A DNA stretch of 58,069 bases from Acetivibrio mesophilus (GCF_004102745.1 NZ_RLII01000022.1:1-58069); one strand, 5' to 3'; positions 35,210-44,424 are shown, numbered from the stretch's first letter. The notes: a model not told the origin generated them from the letters alone. Program-made: numbers and translations.

Positions 35210-37501
35210 TTGAAGGTCAAGGTAAATATATTAAACGGAGGAATCCACCTTCCGCAAGAAGTGTTGGATGCTTGCGGCGATGATGAGCTTGTGGCGAGGA
35301 TTTTTTACAACCGGGGATATAAGAATCCGGATACGATAAGGCAGATGCTGAATTCAGAGCTTTATGAGCCTACCGGAACCTGTGAATTTTCCGATATGTC
35401 CAAAGCCGTGGACAGGATTTTTCGTGCAATTGATAATGGAGAAAAAATATGTGTGTATGGAGACTATGATGTTGACGGTGTTACCAGTACTGTTACCCTT
35501 GTGGAATGCCTGAATTTCTTTACTCCAAAGGTGGTCTATCATGTTCCCGACCGATTTACCGAAGGATACGGCATGAATGAGGATGTAGTGAGAAAACTTG
35601 CCCAGGAGGGTGTATCGTTAATAATCACCTGCGATTGCGGAATTTCAAACATCAAGGAGATAAGCGTTGCTAAGGAGCTGGGAATGGATGTGGTGCTGAC
35701 CGATCACCATACTATTCCCGATGAACTTCCTCCGGCCGATGCAGTATTAAATCCCAAGCTTTTGGAGGAGGGGCATAGGGCAAGGAATATATCCGGCTGT
35801 GGGATGGTGTATTTTCTCTGCCTTGCCTTGCTTGAGAAAAAGGGTCTTGCCAGTAGAGCGGAAAAGTTTTTGGACATGCTTGCATTATCTCTTATAGCGG
35901 ATGTGGTGAGCCTAAATGGAGAGAACAGGTACCTCCTTAAGAAGGCTTTGCCTGCTCTGTTTAACACAAAGAGAATAGGGCTTAGGCAGCTTCTTATGAT
36001 AGCAGAAAAGAACGGAAAACTTGAGAATGAGGAGGACGTTGCATTTCAGATAGCCCCTAGAATAAATGCAGCGGGAAGAATGGAAACAGCACGGCTTCCA
36101 GTGGAGCTTTTTTTGTGCCGAGACGCCCAAAAGGCACGAATTATGGCGGAGAAAATTGACTCCCTAAATACAGAGAGAAAAAGAGTGCAGCAGACAATTA
36201 TAGATGAAGCTGTTGAGATGGTGGAGGCAAGGAAAAAGAACAAGACAGTTTTGGTACTGTTTAAGGATTTTTGGCACCATGGGATAATTGGAATAGCTGC
36301 CGGCAGGATTTGTGAGCTTTATCGGAAGCCGGCAATACTGTTTTCCCTGAAGGAGGATGGGATTACTGCAGTAGGCTCTGCGAGGTCCATTGAGGAGATA
36401 AATATTTATGAACTGATCAAGGAGTGCAGCGGAAAGCTTTTGAAGTTTGGGGGGCATTCTCAGGCCGCAGGACTTTCAATCAAAAAGGATGACATTGAGG
36501 ATTTTATCGCACAAATTGAGCTGGAGGCAGAAAATAGGTATTTTATAAAGGACATGATAAATGTCAACGCCGATATGGAGCTGGAGTTAGAAAGTATAGA
36601 TCAAGAGCTTTACAATAGAATTCAATCGGCAGGACCCTACGGAGAAGGCTTTGAGGCTCCTTGGTTTTATATTAGGAATATTACTGTGCTAAGTGACAGA
36701 ATAACGGAGAAAAAACATCATATAATGGTATTAGAAGACCAAAAAGGAAAGCGAATACCGGCGGTCAAGTGGTTTGGAGAGGATGAGTCCTTTGAAGGCA
36801 GGATATTTGATATAGTCTGTAGGCTCAGCCGTAATAATTACAGTAAAGACGCGGGTATTCAACTGACTTTAGGATATATGATTGAAACTTTTGGAGAATT
36901 CAGGGATCTGTTTGAAGGGGAAATAGCGGATGAGAGGAATACATCTGTTGAAAGCCTCTTGAAGAGATATCCCGAAGCTCAGATATTCTACGAAGGGCTT
37001 CAGGCGGCATGTCCTATCGAGAATACTGTTGACAGGTTTTTGGTGAGAAACTGCGATGAACTCATTTTCCTGTCAACTCCTTCTAATACAGACATTTTCA
37101 GAGAGGTCATTGCCCTTGCCAATCCCCAAAAGGTAATAATAAATTTCGGTATCCTTCCGAACTATACCTTTAAAGGCTTTGTATTGAACCTTCTGGGGCT
37201 AATAAAGCATATAATAAAAAATAGAGATGGGAGAGCCTATGTAGACGAGCTTTCCATGAAGCTTTGCGTTGAGGAGAGTATTGTAAAAGCAGGCTTAAAA
37301 TATCTAGGGTCTTCCGGAATGCTAAACTATACCCTCAGTGAGGATGAAGAGAAGGTCTATTTATCGGAAGGCAAGGGTGTATCCGATAGCCGTGCCTTTA
37401 TGGCAAAAAAGAACCTTGCCGATGCTTTGGCTGAAAAAAATGCCTATCAGCAATTTATTTTAAAGATGGAGATTGACAAATTTAAGGAATATCTTAAGTA
37501 A
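35210..37501 (+). CDS. recJ: single-stranded-DNA-specific exonuclease RecJ
   Basis: 5'-3' ssDNA exonuclease of the DHH family. The 763 residues contain VYGDYDVDGVTST (motif I), ITCDCGISN (motif II), LTDHHT (motif III with the DHH) and the DHHA1 glycine motif KFGGHSQAAGLSI; an OB-like region and a C-terminal extension follow. The start is TTG at 35210, immediately after the nuclease stop codon, with GAGGAGCTGAGG as ribosome site. RecJ processes 5' ends in RecF-pathway and mismatch repair; its place as fourth gene of the helicase-nuclease operon suggests joint end processing. Confidence 0.93.
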   Translation: MKVKVNILNGGIHLPQEVLDACGDDELVARIFYNRGYKNPDTIRQMLNSELYEPTGTCEFSDMSKAVDRIFRAIDNGEKICVYGDYDVDGVTSTVTLVECLNFFTPKVVYHVPDRFTEGYGMNEDVVRKLAQEGVSLIITCDCGISNIKEISVAKELGMDVVLTDHHTIPDELPPADAVLNPKLLEEGHRARNISGCGMVYFLCLALLEKKGLASRAEKFLDMLALSLIADVVSLNGENRYLLKKALPALFNTKRIGLRQLLMIAEKNGKLENEEDVAFQIAPRINAAGRMETARLPVELFLCRDAQKARIMAEKIDSLNTERKRVQQTIIDEAVEMVEARKKNKTVLVLFKDFWHHGIIGIAAGRICELYRKPAILFSLKEDGITAVGSARSIEEINIYELIKECSGKLLKFGGHSQAAGLSIKKDDIEDFIAQIELEAENRYFIKDMINVNADMELELESIDQELYNRIQSAGPYGEGFEAPWFYIRNITVLSDRITEKKHHIMVLEDQKGKRIPAVKWFGEDESFEGRIFDIVCRLSRNNYSKDAGIQLTLGYMIETFGEFRDLFEGEIADERNTSVESLLKRYPEAQIFYEGLQAACPIENTVDRFLVRNCDELIFLSTPSNTDIFREVIALANPQKVIINFGILPNYTFKGFVLNLLGLIKHIIKNRDGRAYVDELSMKLCVEESIVKAGLKYLGSSGMLNYTLSEDEEKVYLSEGKGVSDSRAFMAKKNLADALAEKNAYQQFILKMEIDKFKEYLK

Positions 37502-37570
37502 TTCAAACTTATATTGAAGAAAAGCGATTGATAATTGATGATTTAAAGCAGATTATTTTACATCACAATT

Positions 37571-38632
37571 TCAATCGATTTTTTTACATGAATTGCGTTT
37601 GATTATTTGAACATTAACCGTTTTTTGCATGGCTTTTATCTCATTGTTATTTATACATTCAAGAAGCAAATCAATAGAACATTTAGCTATCTCAGGCAAT
37701 GAAACATTGACTGTAGTAAGAGAAGGGGACATGTATTGGGATATATAAGAATTATCGAAGCCTATAACTGAAATGTTCTCCGGAATCTTGAGTCCACATT
37801 CTTCTATTGCTCTATATGCTCCGATAGCCATAGTATCATTACACACAAATACGGCAGTCGGCTTTTTATCAGATGCCAATATTTTTTTCATACCTTCATA
37901 GCCGCTATATTCGGTAAAATCACCATAGGCAATAAGGTCATCATTTAATGGGAGAGAATGTCTTAAAAGTGCATCCTTAAAACTATTAAATCTTATTTTA
38001 CCGGAAAGCTTTTTTAAATCACCTGTAATAATGCCGATATCTCTATGTCCAAGCTCAATGAGATATTCTACAGCATCAGACACACCACTATAATTATTAA
38101 CATTTACAGACATAACCCTATCTATATTTTCTTTTTCTACGTCAAAATCAACTGCAACTGTAACAAAATCTTTATCCATTATTTCAACAATTTTGTTATA
38201 ATCAGCATTACTACTTCCTACAATTACTGCACCATCAATTCTTTTCTCATAAAAAGCGCTTTGTATCTTCCACAACTCATCTGAGCTGTAGATAGTTGAT
38301 ACCAAAACATGATATTGAGCTTTGTTTGACTGGTCAATAAAAGCATTTATAAACGGTGAAAAATATGAATTGTCATATAAAAGATCCTCATTTTTTTCTA
38401 TTACATGATGAGGTTTTTCATTATCTCTTATATCTATAATAAAAATACCCAATGTAGAGCTTTTCATCCCCACAAGCCTTCTAGCTGAAGCATTAGGATA
38501 ATAGTTATATTCCTTTATTGCCTTTAATACCTTTTCACGTGTTGCTTGTGGGATATCAGGATAGTTATTTATTACCCGTGAAACAGTACTTCTTGAAACG
38601 CCAACAATCTTTGCAATATCCTTGCTATTCAT
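37571..38632 (-). CDS. LacI/GalR-family transcriptional regulator
   Basis: A 353-residue repressor-type regulator. The N-terminal helix-turn-helix (SKDIAKIVGVSRSTVSRVIN, about 3-22) and hinge helix NASARRLVG are followed by a periplasmic-binding-protein-like sensor with GHRDIGIITGD, AVFVCNDTMAIGA and SVIGFDN. The ATG at 38632 behind AAGGTGG was chosen over a TTG two codons upstream. It is divergent from the licB-like gene, whose promoter carries a CG-centred palindrome of LacI type, so control of licB by a glucan oligosaccharide effector is likely. The C. thermocellum GlyR proteins are of this kind, but I cannot assign which one this is. Confidence 0.9.
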   Translation of the reverse strand: MNSKDIAKIVGVSRSTVSRVINNYPDIPQATREKVLKAIKEYNYYPNASARRLVGMKSSTLGIFIIDIRDNEKPHHVIEKNEDLLYDNSYFSPFINAFIDQSNKAQYHVLVSTIYSSDELWKIQSAFYEKRIDGAVIVGSSNADYNKIVEIMDKDFVTVAVDFDVEKENIDRVMSVNVNNYSGVSDAVEYLIELGHRDIGIITGDLKKLSGKIRFNSFKDALLRHSLPLNDDLIAYGDFTEYSGYEGMKKILASDKKPTAVFVCNDTMAIGAYRAIEECGLKIPENISVIGFDNSYISQYMSPSLTTVNVSLPEIAKCSIDLLLECINNNEIKAMQKTVNVQIIKRNSCKKID

Positions 38633-38810
38633 GACCAAACCACCTTAATACCAATAAGAATTAGAATTAATCTGACAACTAAAGGATAGCACTGATATTG
38701 GAATTAATCAAGTGAATCTTACTGTTTATGTATATAATTATAAAAAATTTCAGTAGTTTATATCACAATAATATACAATCATATTCTTTTTTATCTAAGC
38801 TTGGGTTTGG

Positions 38811-38839
38811 TTGACAATGGAAAGGCGATAGGATATAAT
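38811..38839 (+). promoter_or_regulatory. consensus promoter of the licB-like gene
   Basis: TTGACA (38811-38816), exactly 17 bases, and TATAAT (38834-38839): a perfect vegetative promoter about 90 bases upstream of the licB start. Confidence 0.9.
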
Positions 38840-38849
38840 TAAAATAAAT

Positions 38850-38861
38850 TAACACGTGTTA
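38850..38861. promoter_or_regulatory. putative LacI-type operator
   Basis: TAACACGTGTTA is a perfect 12-bp palindrome with a central CG, placed over the expected transcription start of licB. A second imperfect repeat (GTGTAAAACAC) follows at 38865-38875. Occupancy would block the consensus promoter. Confidence 0.7.
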
Positions 38862-38930
38862 GTTGTGTAAAACACTAGATTTATAATGTTGATACAAAAC
38901 TATATATTATTATTTTTTTGGGAGGTATTT

Positions 38931-39956
38931 ATGCAAAAGAAAATAATCTTATTCTTAATGGCTTCCTTGCTATTTGCTTTACCCATGTTTATTTCTCCTT
39001 TTCCTAAAGCAGAAGCTGCAAACATAACAACTACACCTTTTGTGGCAGTATTTTCTGATTTTGATTCAAGTCTATGGGAGAAAGCGGATTGGTCAAATGG
39101 CTCAGTATTTAACTGTGTTTGGAAGCCTTCTCAAGTAACATTCTCCAATGGAAAGATGGTTTTGAACCTTGACAAGGAATATGGTGGTACATATCCGTAT
39201 AAAAGCGGTGAATACCGTACAAAATCATTTTTTGGCTACGGTTATTATGAAGTAAGAATGAAAGCTGCTAAGAACACAGGTATTGTTTCTTCATTTTTTA
39301 CTTACACAGGACCTTCAGACAACAATCCGTGGGATGAAATCGATATTGAGATCCTTGGTAAAAACACTACACAAGTCCAATTTAACTGGTATAAGGACGG
39401 AAATGGCGGCAACGAATATTACCACAATCTAGGATTTGATGCATCTCAAGATTTTCATACATATGGGTTTGAGTGGAGGCAAAACTATATAGACTTCTAC
39501 GTTGACGGCAAAAAGGTTTATCGCGGTACTAGAAATATACCTGTTACCCCAAGCAAGATTATGATGAACTTATGGCCTGGAATAGGTGTAGATGGTTGGT
39601 TAGGTGCATATGACGGAAAAACTCCTTTAAAAGCAGAATATGAATATGTAAAATACTATCCGGATGGCGTTCCGCAAGGTACTCCAACTCCAACTCCTAC
39701 TCCTAAGCATACTGCAACTCCTTCAAATACTCCTACACCAACAAAAGGCAGTTCGATTCTTAAAGGTGACGTAAACGGTGATGGAAAAGTCAATTCAACA
39801 GATTATTCAATATATAAAAGATATTTACTTAAAATTATTGATAAATTCCCTGTTGATGACTTAAGAGTTACTGATCTTAATAATGATGGAAAGATTGGTT
39901 CCACAGATCTTACGATATTAAAGAGGTATCTTTTGCAAATAATACCGAATTTGTAA
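38931..39956 (+). CDS. licB: cellulosomal endo-beta-1,3-1,4-glucanase (lichenase), GH16 with dockerin
   Basis: Cleaves mixed-linkage beta-glucan outside the cell. The 341 residues comprise a signal peptide (about 1-29), a GH16 catalytic domain (about 33-247) with the active-site motif DEIDIEILG (Glu136 nucleophile, Asp138, Glu140 acid/base by family analogy), a Thr-Pro linker (about 250-275) and a type I dockerin (279-341) whose calcium loops DVNGDGKVNSTD and DLNNDGKIGSTD both carry the Ser-Thr pair. It closely resembles C. thermocellum LicB. The frame extends 15 codons upstream, but the ATG at 38931 with GGGAGG and a true signal peptide is the start. Confidence 0.95.
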   Translation: MQKKIILFLMASLLFALPMFISPFPKAEAANITTTPFVAVFSDFDSSLWEKADWSNGSVFNCVWKPSQVTFSNGKMVLNLDKEYGGTYPYKSGEYRTKSFFGYGYYEVRMKAAKNTGIVSSFFTYTGPSDNNPWDEIDIEILGKNTTQVQFNWYKDGNGGNEYYHNLGFDASQDFHTYGFEWRQNYIDFYVDGKKVYRGTRNIPVTPSKIMMNLWPGIGVDGWLGAYDGKTPLKAEYEYVKYYPDGVPQGTPTPTPTPKHTATPSNTPTPTKGSSILKGDVNGDGKVNSTDYSIYKRYLLKIIDKFPVDDLRVTDLNNDGKIGSTDLTILKRYLLQIIPNL

Positions 39957-40016
39957 AAACAGTTACCTATTATTCTATTGAAGATTCGATTTTTTTCTAA
40001 AATTCCATATATAGAG

Positions 40017-40056
40017 CTCTGTAATTTGATTTGGTTGAATTACAGAGTTTTTTTTT
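40017..40056 (+). terminator. terminator after licB
   Basis: CTCTGTAATT (40017-40026) pairs perfectly with AATTACAGAG (40038-40047), followed by nine T. Confidence 0.92.
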
Positions 40057-40120
40057 GGATAGTTTGAACAAAGTAATATTAGATGCTTCTATTTGCACCA
40101 CAATAGTGATAAAATATATA

Positions 40121-40216
40121 TGGATAGTTTTATTAGCTTAACCCCTTGCATACTATTTATAGATCGTTTATACAGTTTGGGTGCCGAAATGGAACTTATA
40201 ACGGACGAACTATCCA
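40121..40216 (+). promoter_or_regulatory. structured leader ahead of the 63-residue gene
   Basis: TGGATAGTT (40121-40129) and AACTATCCA (40208-40216) can close a 9-bp helix around 78 bases just upstream of the small gene. No known riboswitch class was recognised in the enclosed sequence. Confidence 0.3.
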
Positions 40217-40241
40217 GAAAAGTGCGAAGGGTGGTATTTTA

Positions 40242-40433
40242 ATGGATGGTTATTTAAAACAGTATGTGGGAAAGAAGATTGTAGTATATCTTTCCTTGTG
40301 GTCAAAGCTCCTTCATATTGGGATAACGGGACTGGTAAGTGAGTGCCGGGAAGGATGGATTGAGCTAAAAAGCAGAAATAGAATTCAACACATTAATGTT
40401 GATAAAATATATTGTTTCAAGGTTTTGGAATAA
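40242..40433 (+). CDS. 63-residue hypothetical protein, possibly a small beta-barrel
   Basis: MDGYLKQYVGKKIVVYLSLW opens a short protein rich in alternating hydrophobic residues and ends in NVDKIYCFKVLE. The pattern (five predicted strands, a Gly at the second turn) is reminiscent of Sm- or SH3-like barrels, but I cannot place the family. The ATG at 40242 follows AAGGGTGG at good spacing; the longer frame upstream lacks a ribosome site. It lies between licB and the convergent bglA and has its own terminator. Confidence 0.65.
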   Translation: MDGYLKQYVGKKIVVYLSLWSKLLHIGITGLVSECREGWIELKSRNRIQHINVDKIYCFKVLE

Positions 40434-40461
40434 AACTATGATATGACCTTTTTGATATTAA

Positions 40462-40507
40462 AAATGATAATGGACATTCGGATATAAATGCCCATTATCA
40501 TTTTTTT
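40462..40507. terminator. bidirectional terminator between the small gene and bglA
   Basis: ATGATAATGG (40464-40473) pairs with CCATTATCAT (40492-40501), with T-rich tracts on both sides, so it can serve both convergent genes. Confidence 0.85.
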
Positions 40508-40551
40508 GCTGGCTATAGAATTTGGCTTTATCATGCATTATAGAGCACGTT

Positions 40552-41898
40552 TTAAAAACCGTTGTTTTTAATGACTTCTTTATACCAGTAGCCGCTGTCC
40601 TTTATTTTTCTTTCCTGGGTTTCTAAGTCCACATGGACGATTCCGAATTTTTTATTGTACCCATAAGCCCATTCGAAGTTGTCCATAAATGACCACAAAT
40701 AATAACCTTTCAGGTTTACACCATCCTGAATTGCTCTATGAGCTTGGGTCAGATAATCCTTAAGATATTGAGTTCTCTTTATATCTTCTATTCTTCCGTT
40801 GCTGCTTATTTCATCCTTAAAGGCAGCACCGTTTTCGCTTATAATCAGATTTGGCTTTCCATAATCCCTGTCAAGGAGCATAAGCAGATCATACAAACCT
40901 TCAGGATATACAATCCAGCCCATATCTGTTTTTTCAAAGTTCTCTACTATTGAATCTGCACCTGTATAGCCGGACTCACTGGTTGGGTCATACTTTATAA
41001 AGCTCGAAGAATAGTTGTTGAACGCCAGAAAATCCATTGGCTGGCTGATGAGCTTCAAATCATCCTGAGAGAAAGAAAGTTCAATACCCTTGTTTTTGTA
41101 GTGCTCCAATGCATCTTCAGGATAGGAGCCTTTGAACAATGGATCCAGATACCATCTTGCATCTATCGAAAATGACAGTTCTGTCGCTGCAATATCCTCA
41201 GGTTTCTGGGATGCAGGATAGTGATAGGATAAATTCGGAGCTATCCCTATTTGACCATTGATATTCATTTCTCTAAACAGCTTCACGGCTTTGCCGTGGG
41301 ACAGCATGAGATGATGAGAAACCTCCAAGGATGTGCGAAGGTCTTTTATGCCCGGTGCATGAATTCCTAGAAAATGACCAAGCAGAGACACAACCCTAGG
41401 CTCATTTTGAGTAATCCATATAGGAACTATATCCCCTAGATTTTTAAATATTTCTTCGCTATATTCAGCAAAATAATCGGTAGTGTCCCGATTTTTCCAT
41501 CCTCCCTTGTCTTGAAGTTTTTGAGGAAGGTCCCAGTGGTAGAGGGTAATTGCAGGGGTAATTCCGTTTTCTAGAAGTAGATTTGTCAGTCTCTTGTAAA
41601 AATCCAACCCCTTTTGATTCGGCTGGCCTGTTCCTTCGGGAAAAATTCTAGGCCATGAGATGGAAAACCTGTATGATTTAATACCGATTTCTTTCATAAT
41701 TTTTATGTCTTCTTCATAACGATGATAGTGATCGCATGCAATATCGCCTGTATGTCCGTTTTCAATATTGCCTGGAGTATGGGAGAAGCGGTCCCATATT
41801 GATTCACCTCTGCCATCTTCGTTGTACGCACCTTCGATTTGGTATGCTGCTGTTGCAGAACCCCATATGAAATCCTTCGGAAAATTGATAGTTGGCAT
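40552..41898 (-). CDS. bglA: beta-glucosidase, glycoside hydrolase family 1
   Basis: Cytosolic enzyme hydrolysing cellobiose and other beta-glucosides. The 448 residues equal the length of C. thermocellum BglA and its sequence is very similar to what I know of that protein. GH1 signatures: N-terminal DFIWGSATAAYQIEGA, acid/base Glu in ITQNEP (about 163-168) and nucleophile Glu in LIISENGAA (about 350-358). There is no signal peptide. The ATG at 41898 with AAAGGA upstream is preferred to the GTG at 41907. It converges on licB and the small gene; together they form a beta-glucan degradation module. Confidence 0.95.
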   Translation of the reverse strand: MPTINFPKDFIWGSATAAYQIEGAYNEDGRGESIWDRFSHTPGNIENGHTGDIACDHYHRYEEDIKIMKEIGIKSYRFSISWPRIFPEGTGQPNQKGLDFYKRLTNLLLENGITPAITLYHWDLPQKLQDKGGWKNRDTTDYFAEYSEEIFKNLGDIVPIWITQNEPRVVSLLGHFLGIHAPGIKDLRTSLEVSHHLMLSHGKAVKLFREMNINGQIGIAPNLSYHYPASQKPEDIAATELSFSIDARWYLDPLFKGSYPEDALEHYKNKGIELSFSQDDLKLISQPMDFLAFNNYSSSFIKYDPTSESGYTGADSIVENFEKTDMGWIVYPEGLYDLLMLLDRDYGKPNLIISENGAAFKDEISSNGRIEDIKRTQYLKDYLTQAHRAIQDGVNLKGYYLWSFMDNFEWAYGYNKKFGIVHVDLETQERKIKDSGYWYKEVIKNNGF

Positions 41899-41917
41899 GT
41901 TTATCACATCCTTTGAG

Positions 41918-41981
41918 ATATTATTTGCTAATAATGTGTAATATAATTATAACCCACAATAAACATAAATACTATTTGCTA
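41918..41981. repeat. 13-bp direct repeats in the bglA promoter region
   Basis: ATATTATTTGCTA (41918-41930) and ATACTATTTGCTA (41969-41981) differ at one base and flank a TATAAT-like element read on the minus strand. They are 51 bases apart, close to five helical turns, which suits a regulator bound at both sites. Confidence 0.45.
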
Positions 41982-42063
41982 TTTTATTTTGTCAATGCTT
42001 GAATAATTTCTGGAAGTGTATTAGTATATCGGCATATTGTGGGTTAATTATGAGTTTTTTTAT

Positions 42064-42092
42064 TTGTATTGGGTTGAAGAATATGATAAAAT
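42064..42092 (+). promoter_or_regulatory. promoter of the DUF975 gene
   Basis: TTGTAT (42064-42069), a 17-base spacer and TAAAAT (42087-42092), about 54 bases upstream of the start codon. Confidence 0.5.
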
Positions 42093-42145
42093 AGCAGAAT
42101 GAATTGATATGCAAAAGTATTGGATATATATGGGGGTAGTATTTG

Positions 42146-42919
42146 ATGGAATTGGGTAGACTAAAAAAGAAAGCGAGGTTCCAACTAAGTAACAATGGAT
42201 CTAATTTGGCACTGTTATTTCTGATGACGGTGGCGTTTTATGCTCTGCTGTTTTTTATGTTGGGGCGTTTTAGTTTAGAGGCGGTATTAATAATTAATGG
42301 ACCGGTGGTATTGGGATTTACCATTTACTTTCTTGCCATATCAAGGGTAGAAAAGAAGCCTAGGACCAAGAAAGAAAAGGAAGATAAGGACAAGGAGAAA
42401 AAGCAAAAAGGGAAATTTAGTATTTTTGGAGCGGAAATCACGATTGGGAAGAAGATAAAAATAAATCTCGATACAGCCGAGCATCCTTACCGTGTCAGTA
42501 TGAAGTATGTGTTTTACGGTTTTAAGTATTTTTTAAACGCTGCTGCACTTTATATCTGGACAACTCTATTAATTTTAGTGTGGTCCGTTTTATTGATTGT
42601 TCCTGGAGTAATCAAGGCGCTTGATTTGAGTATGAGCTTTTTTATACTTGCGGATAATCCCACAATGGACGTTAGACAGGCCACGAATTTGAGCGCAAGA
42701 ATGATGAAGGGCTACAGGAAAAAGTTCTTTTTGCTGAACTTGAGCTTTATAGGCTGGATATTGATTTCGATATTTACTTTTTCCATTGGTTTTGCCATTA
42801 CAATACCATACATGATGACTACTTATGCACTTTTTTATGATGAGCTCAAAAATGAAAGTATAAGAAATGGCATTATTGCAGAAGATGAAATTGGAACCAA
42901 AAGGTTATGGGAATACTAA
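42146..42919 (+). CDS. DUF975 family integral membrane protein
   Basis: A 257-residue protein with about five or six membrane segments. It matches DUF975 by the NLSARMMKGYRKKFFLLNLSF-type central block, the IGWILISIFTFSIGFAITIPYM helix and the final ALFYDELKNES. A very lysine-rich cytosolic loop (about 72-92) separates the second and third hydrophobic parts. The ATG at 42146 is spaced 8 bases from GGGGGT. The family's function is unknown. It is transcribed alone, upstream of the pheST leader. Confidence 0.85.
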   Translation: MELGRLKKKARFQLSNNGSNLALLFLMTVAFYALLFFMLGRFSLEAVLIINGPVVLGFTIYFLAISRVEKKPRTKKEKEDKDKEKKQKGKFSIFGAEITIGKKIKINLDTAEHPYRVSMKYVFYGFKYFLNAAALYIWTTLLILVWSVLLIVPGVIKALDLSMSFFILADNPTMDVRQATNLSARMMKGYRKKFFLLNLSFIGWILISIFTFSIGFAITIPYMMTTYALFYDELKNESIRNGIIAEDEIGTKRLWEY

Positions 42920-42980
42920 GAATAGTGTCATTGCAATTTGCTGAGAGCAATATTGCTTCACCAAGAAATGAAAATGCGCA

Positions 42981-43009
42981 TTGAATATATGTAGAATTTA
43001 TGCTATAAT
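42981..43009 (+). promoter_or_regulatory. pheST promoter
   Basis: TTGAAT (42981-42986), 17 bases, TATAAT (43004-43009). Transcription would start near 43016, at the T-box leader. Confidence 0.8.
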
Positions 43010-43019
43010 TTATAAAATA

Positions 43020-43317
43020 TATTAAAGCGATGATTGAGAGAGTAGATGGTCATTGAGGATATAAGAGAGAAGATACCAGGGGCTGAAAGTATCTTTATCA
43101 GATCAGACCATTGAAATTCCCTCAAGAGCTGCATTCTGAACATTAGCTTGTTAATAAGCATTACAAAAGCGTTAATAATTGCTGGTAAGTAGGAAGTGCC
43201 GGGTTGCATCCGTTATTTGCATAGGAGTGCTTGTATATCTTAAGAGATATACAAGAATCTGGGTGGTACCGCGAAGCAAACCTTCGTCCCTTTGTGTGGG
43301 GATGAAGGTTTTTTTTA
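43020..43317 (+). promoter_or_regulatory. T-box leader (phenylalanine specific)
   Basis: The invariant antiterminator sequence GGGTGGTACCGCG is at 43261-43273. A plausible specifier codon TTC (43117-43119) sits in the stem I internal loop sequence TTGAAATTCCC, matching phenylalanine. The terminator stem AAACCTTCGTCCC (43278-43290) pairs with GGGGATGAAGGTTT and is followed by T residues. Uncharged tRNA-Phe binding would allow transcription of pheST. Confidence 0.93.
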
Positions 43318-43371
43318 TCAAAAGACAGGTAAATACTTCTAAATGAATTCATATAAGGAGGAATATAAAGC

Positions 43372-44391
43372 ATGAAGGAGCAATTGAACAGTATTAGAAT
43401 GCAGGCAGAACAGGAGCTTTCTAATGTTGGGACTATTACGGAACTGGAAAATATCAGAGTAAAATACTTGGGCAAAAAGGGTGAACTCACCGCTGTACTA
43501 AGGGGTATGGGCGCGCTGTCCCCGGAAGAAAGGCCGATAATAGGTCAACTGGCAAATGAGGTGAGGGCTTCTATTGAAGGCCGTCTTGAAGAGGTAAAAA
43601 GTGAACTCACCAAAAAAGAAAGAGGCCTTAAGCTGGAGAAAGAAGTTATTGACGTAACAATGCCGGGAAACAGAAAGATGCTTGGAAAAAAACATCCTTT
43701 GAGCATTGTAATAGATGAGATTAAAGATGTGTTTATAGGAATGGGCTATGAGATAGCCGAAGGCCCTGAGGTTGAGCTGGATTATTATAACTTTGAAGCT
43801 CTCAACATTCCAAAGAATCATCCGGCCAGAGATGTTCAGGATACCTTTTATATAAATAACAACATATTGCTCAGGACCCAGACATCACCGGTTCAAATTA
43901 GGGTTATGGAGAATAAAAAACCGCCAATAAAAGTAATCTGCCCTGGAAGGGTATATCGTTCCGATGCTGTAGACGCCACCCATTCACCAATATTTCATCA
44001 AGTAGAAGGACTGGTCGTAGACAAGGGAGTTACAATGGGAGACCTCGTGGGTACTCTGAGATTGTTTGCTAAGAGCTTGTTTGGAGAAAAGACAGAAATA
44101 AGGTTGAGACCTCACCATTTTCCATTCACAGAACCCAGTGCTGAGGTTGACGTTTCATGTTGGACTTGTGGGGGAAAAGGCTGTAGGGTATGCAAGAACG
44201 AAGGCTGGATAGAAATCTTGGGTGCAGGAATGGTTCATCCAAAAGTTCTTGAGGTTTGTGGTATAGACCCTGAAGTATATAGCGGATTTGCCTTCGGACT
44301 TGGAGCGGAAAGAACAGCAATGGGAAGATTCAATATTGATGATATGAGGCTTTTGTATGAAAACGATATCAGATTCTTAAAACAGTTTTAA
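43372..44391 (+). CDS. pheS: phenylalanyl-tRNA synthetase alpha subunit
   Basis: Catalytic subunit of the alpha2-beta2 enzyme that charges tRNA-Phe. The 339 residues have an N-terminal coiled coil (about 1-85) and class II motifs: motif 2 around [23 protein letters not shown] (about 189-211) and motif 3 [13 protein letters not shown] (about 305-317). A small cysteine cluster, [12 protein letters not shown] (about 260-271), could bind zinc. The ATG follows AAGGAGG. It is under T-box control and followed by pheT 33 bases later. Confidence 0.97.
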   Translation: MKEQLNSIRMQAEQELSNVGTITELENIRVKYLGKKGELTAVLRGMGALSPEERPIIGQLANEVRASIEGRLEEVKSELTKKERGLKLEKEVIDVTMPGNRKMLGKKHPLSIVIDEIKDVFIGMGYEIAEGPEVELDYYNFEALNIPKNHPARDVQDTFYINNNILLRTQTSPVQIRVMENKKPPIKVICPGRVYRSDAVDATHSPIFHQVEGLVVDKGVTMGDLVGTLRLFAKSLFGEKTEIRLRPHHFPFTEPSAEVDVSCWTCGGKGCRVCKNEGWIEILGAGMVHPKVLEVCGIDPEVYSGFAFGLGAERTAMGRFNIDDMRLLYENDIRFLKQF

Positions 44392-44424
44392 TATTTAGAT
44401 AAAATTTGCGAAAGGAGTAATAGT

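Noticed and set aside
40121-40216. c-di-GMP or other known riboswitch in the small-gene leader
   Set aside because: The conserved cores of the classes I know are absent; only the closing helix is visible.
41992-42195. 67-residue minus-strand frame upstream of bglA
   Set aside because: Lies over the DUF975 promoter and the start of that gene; no ribosome site.
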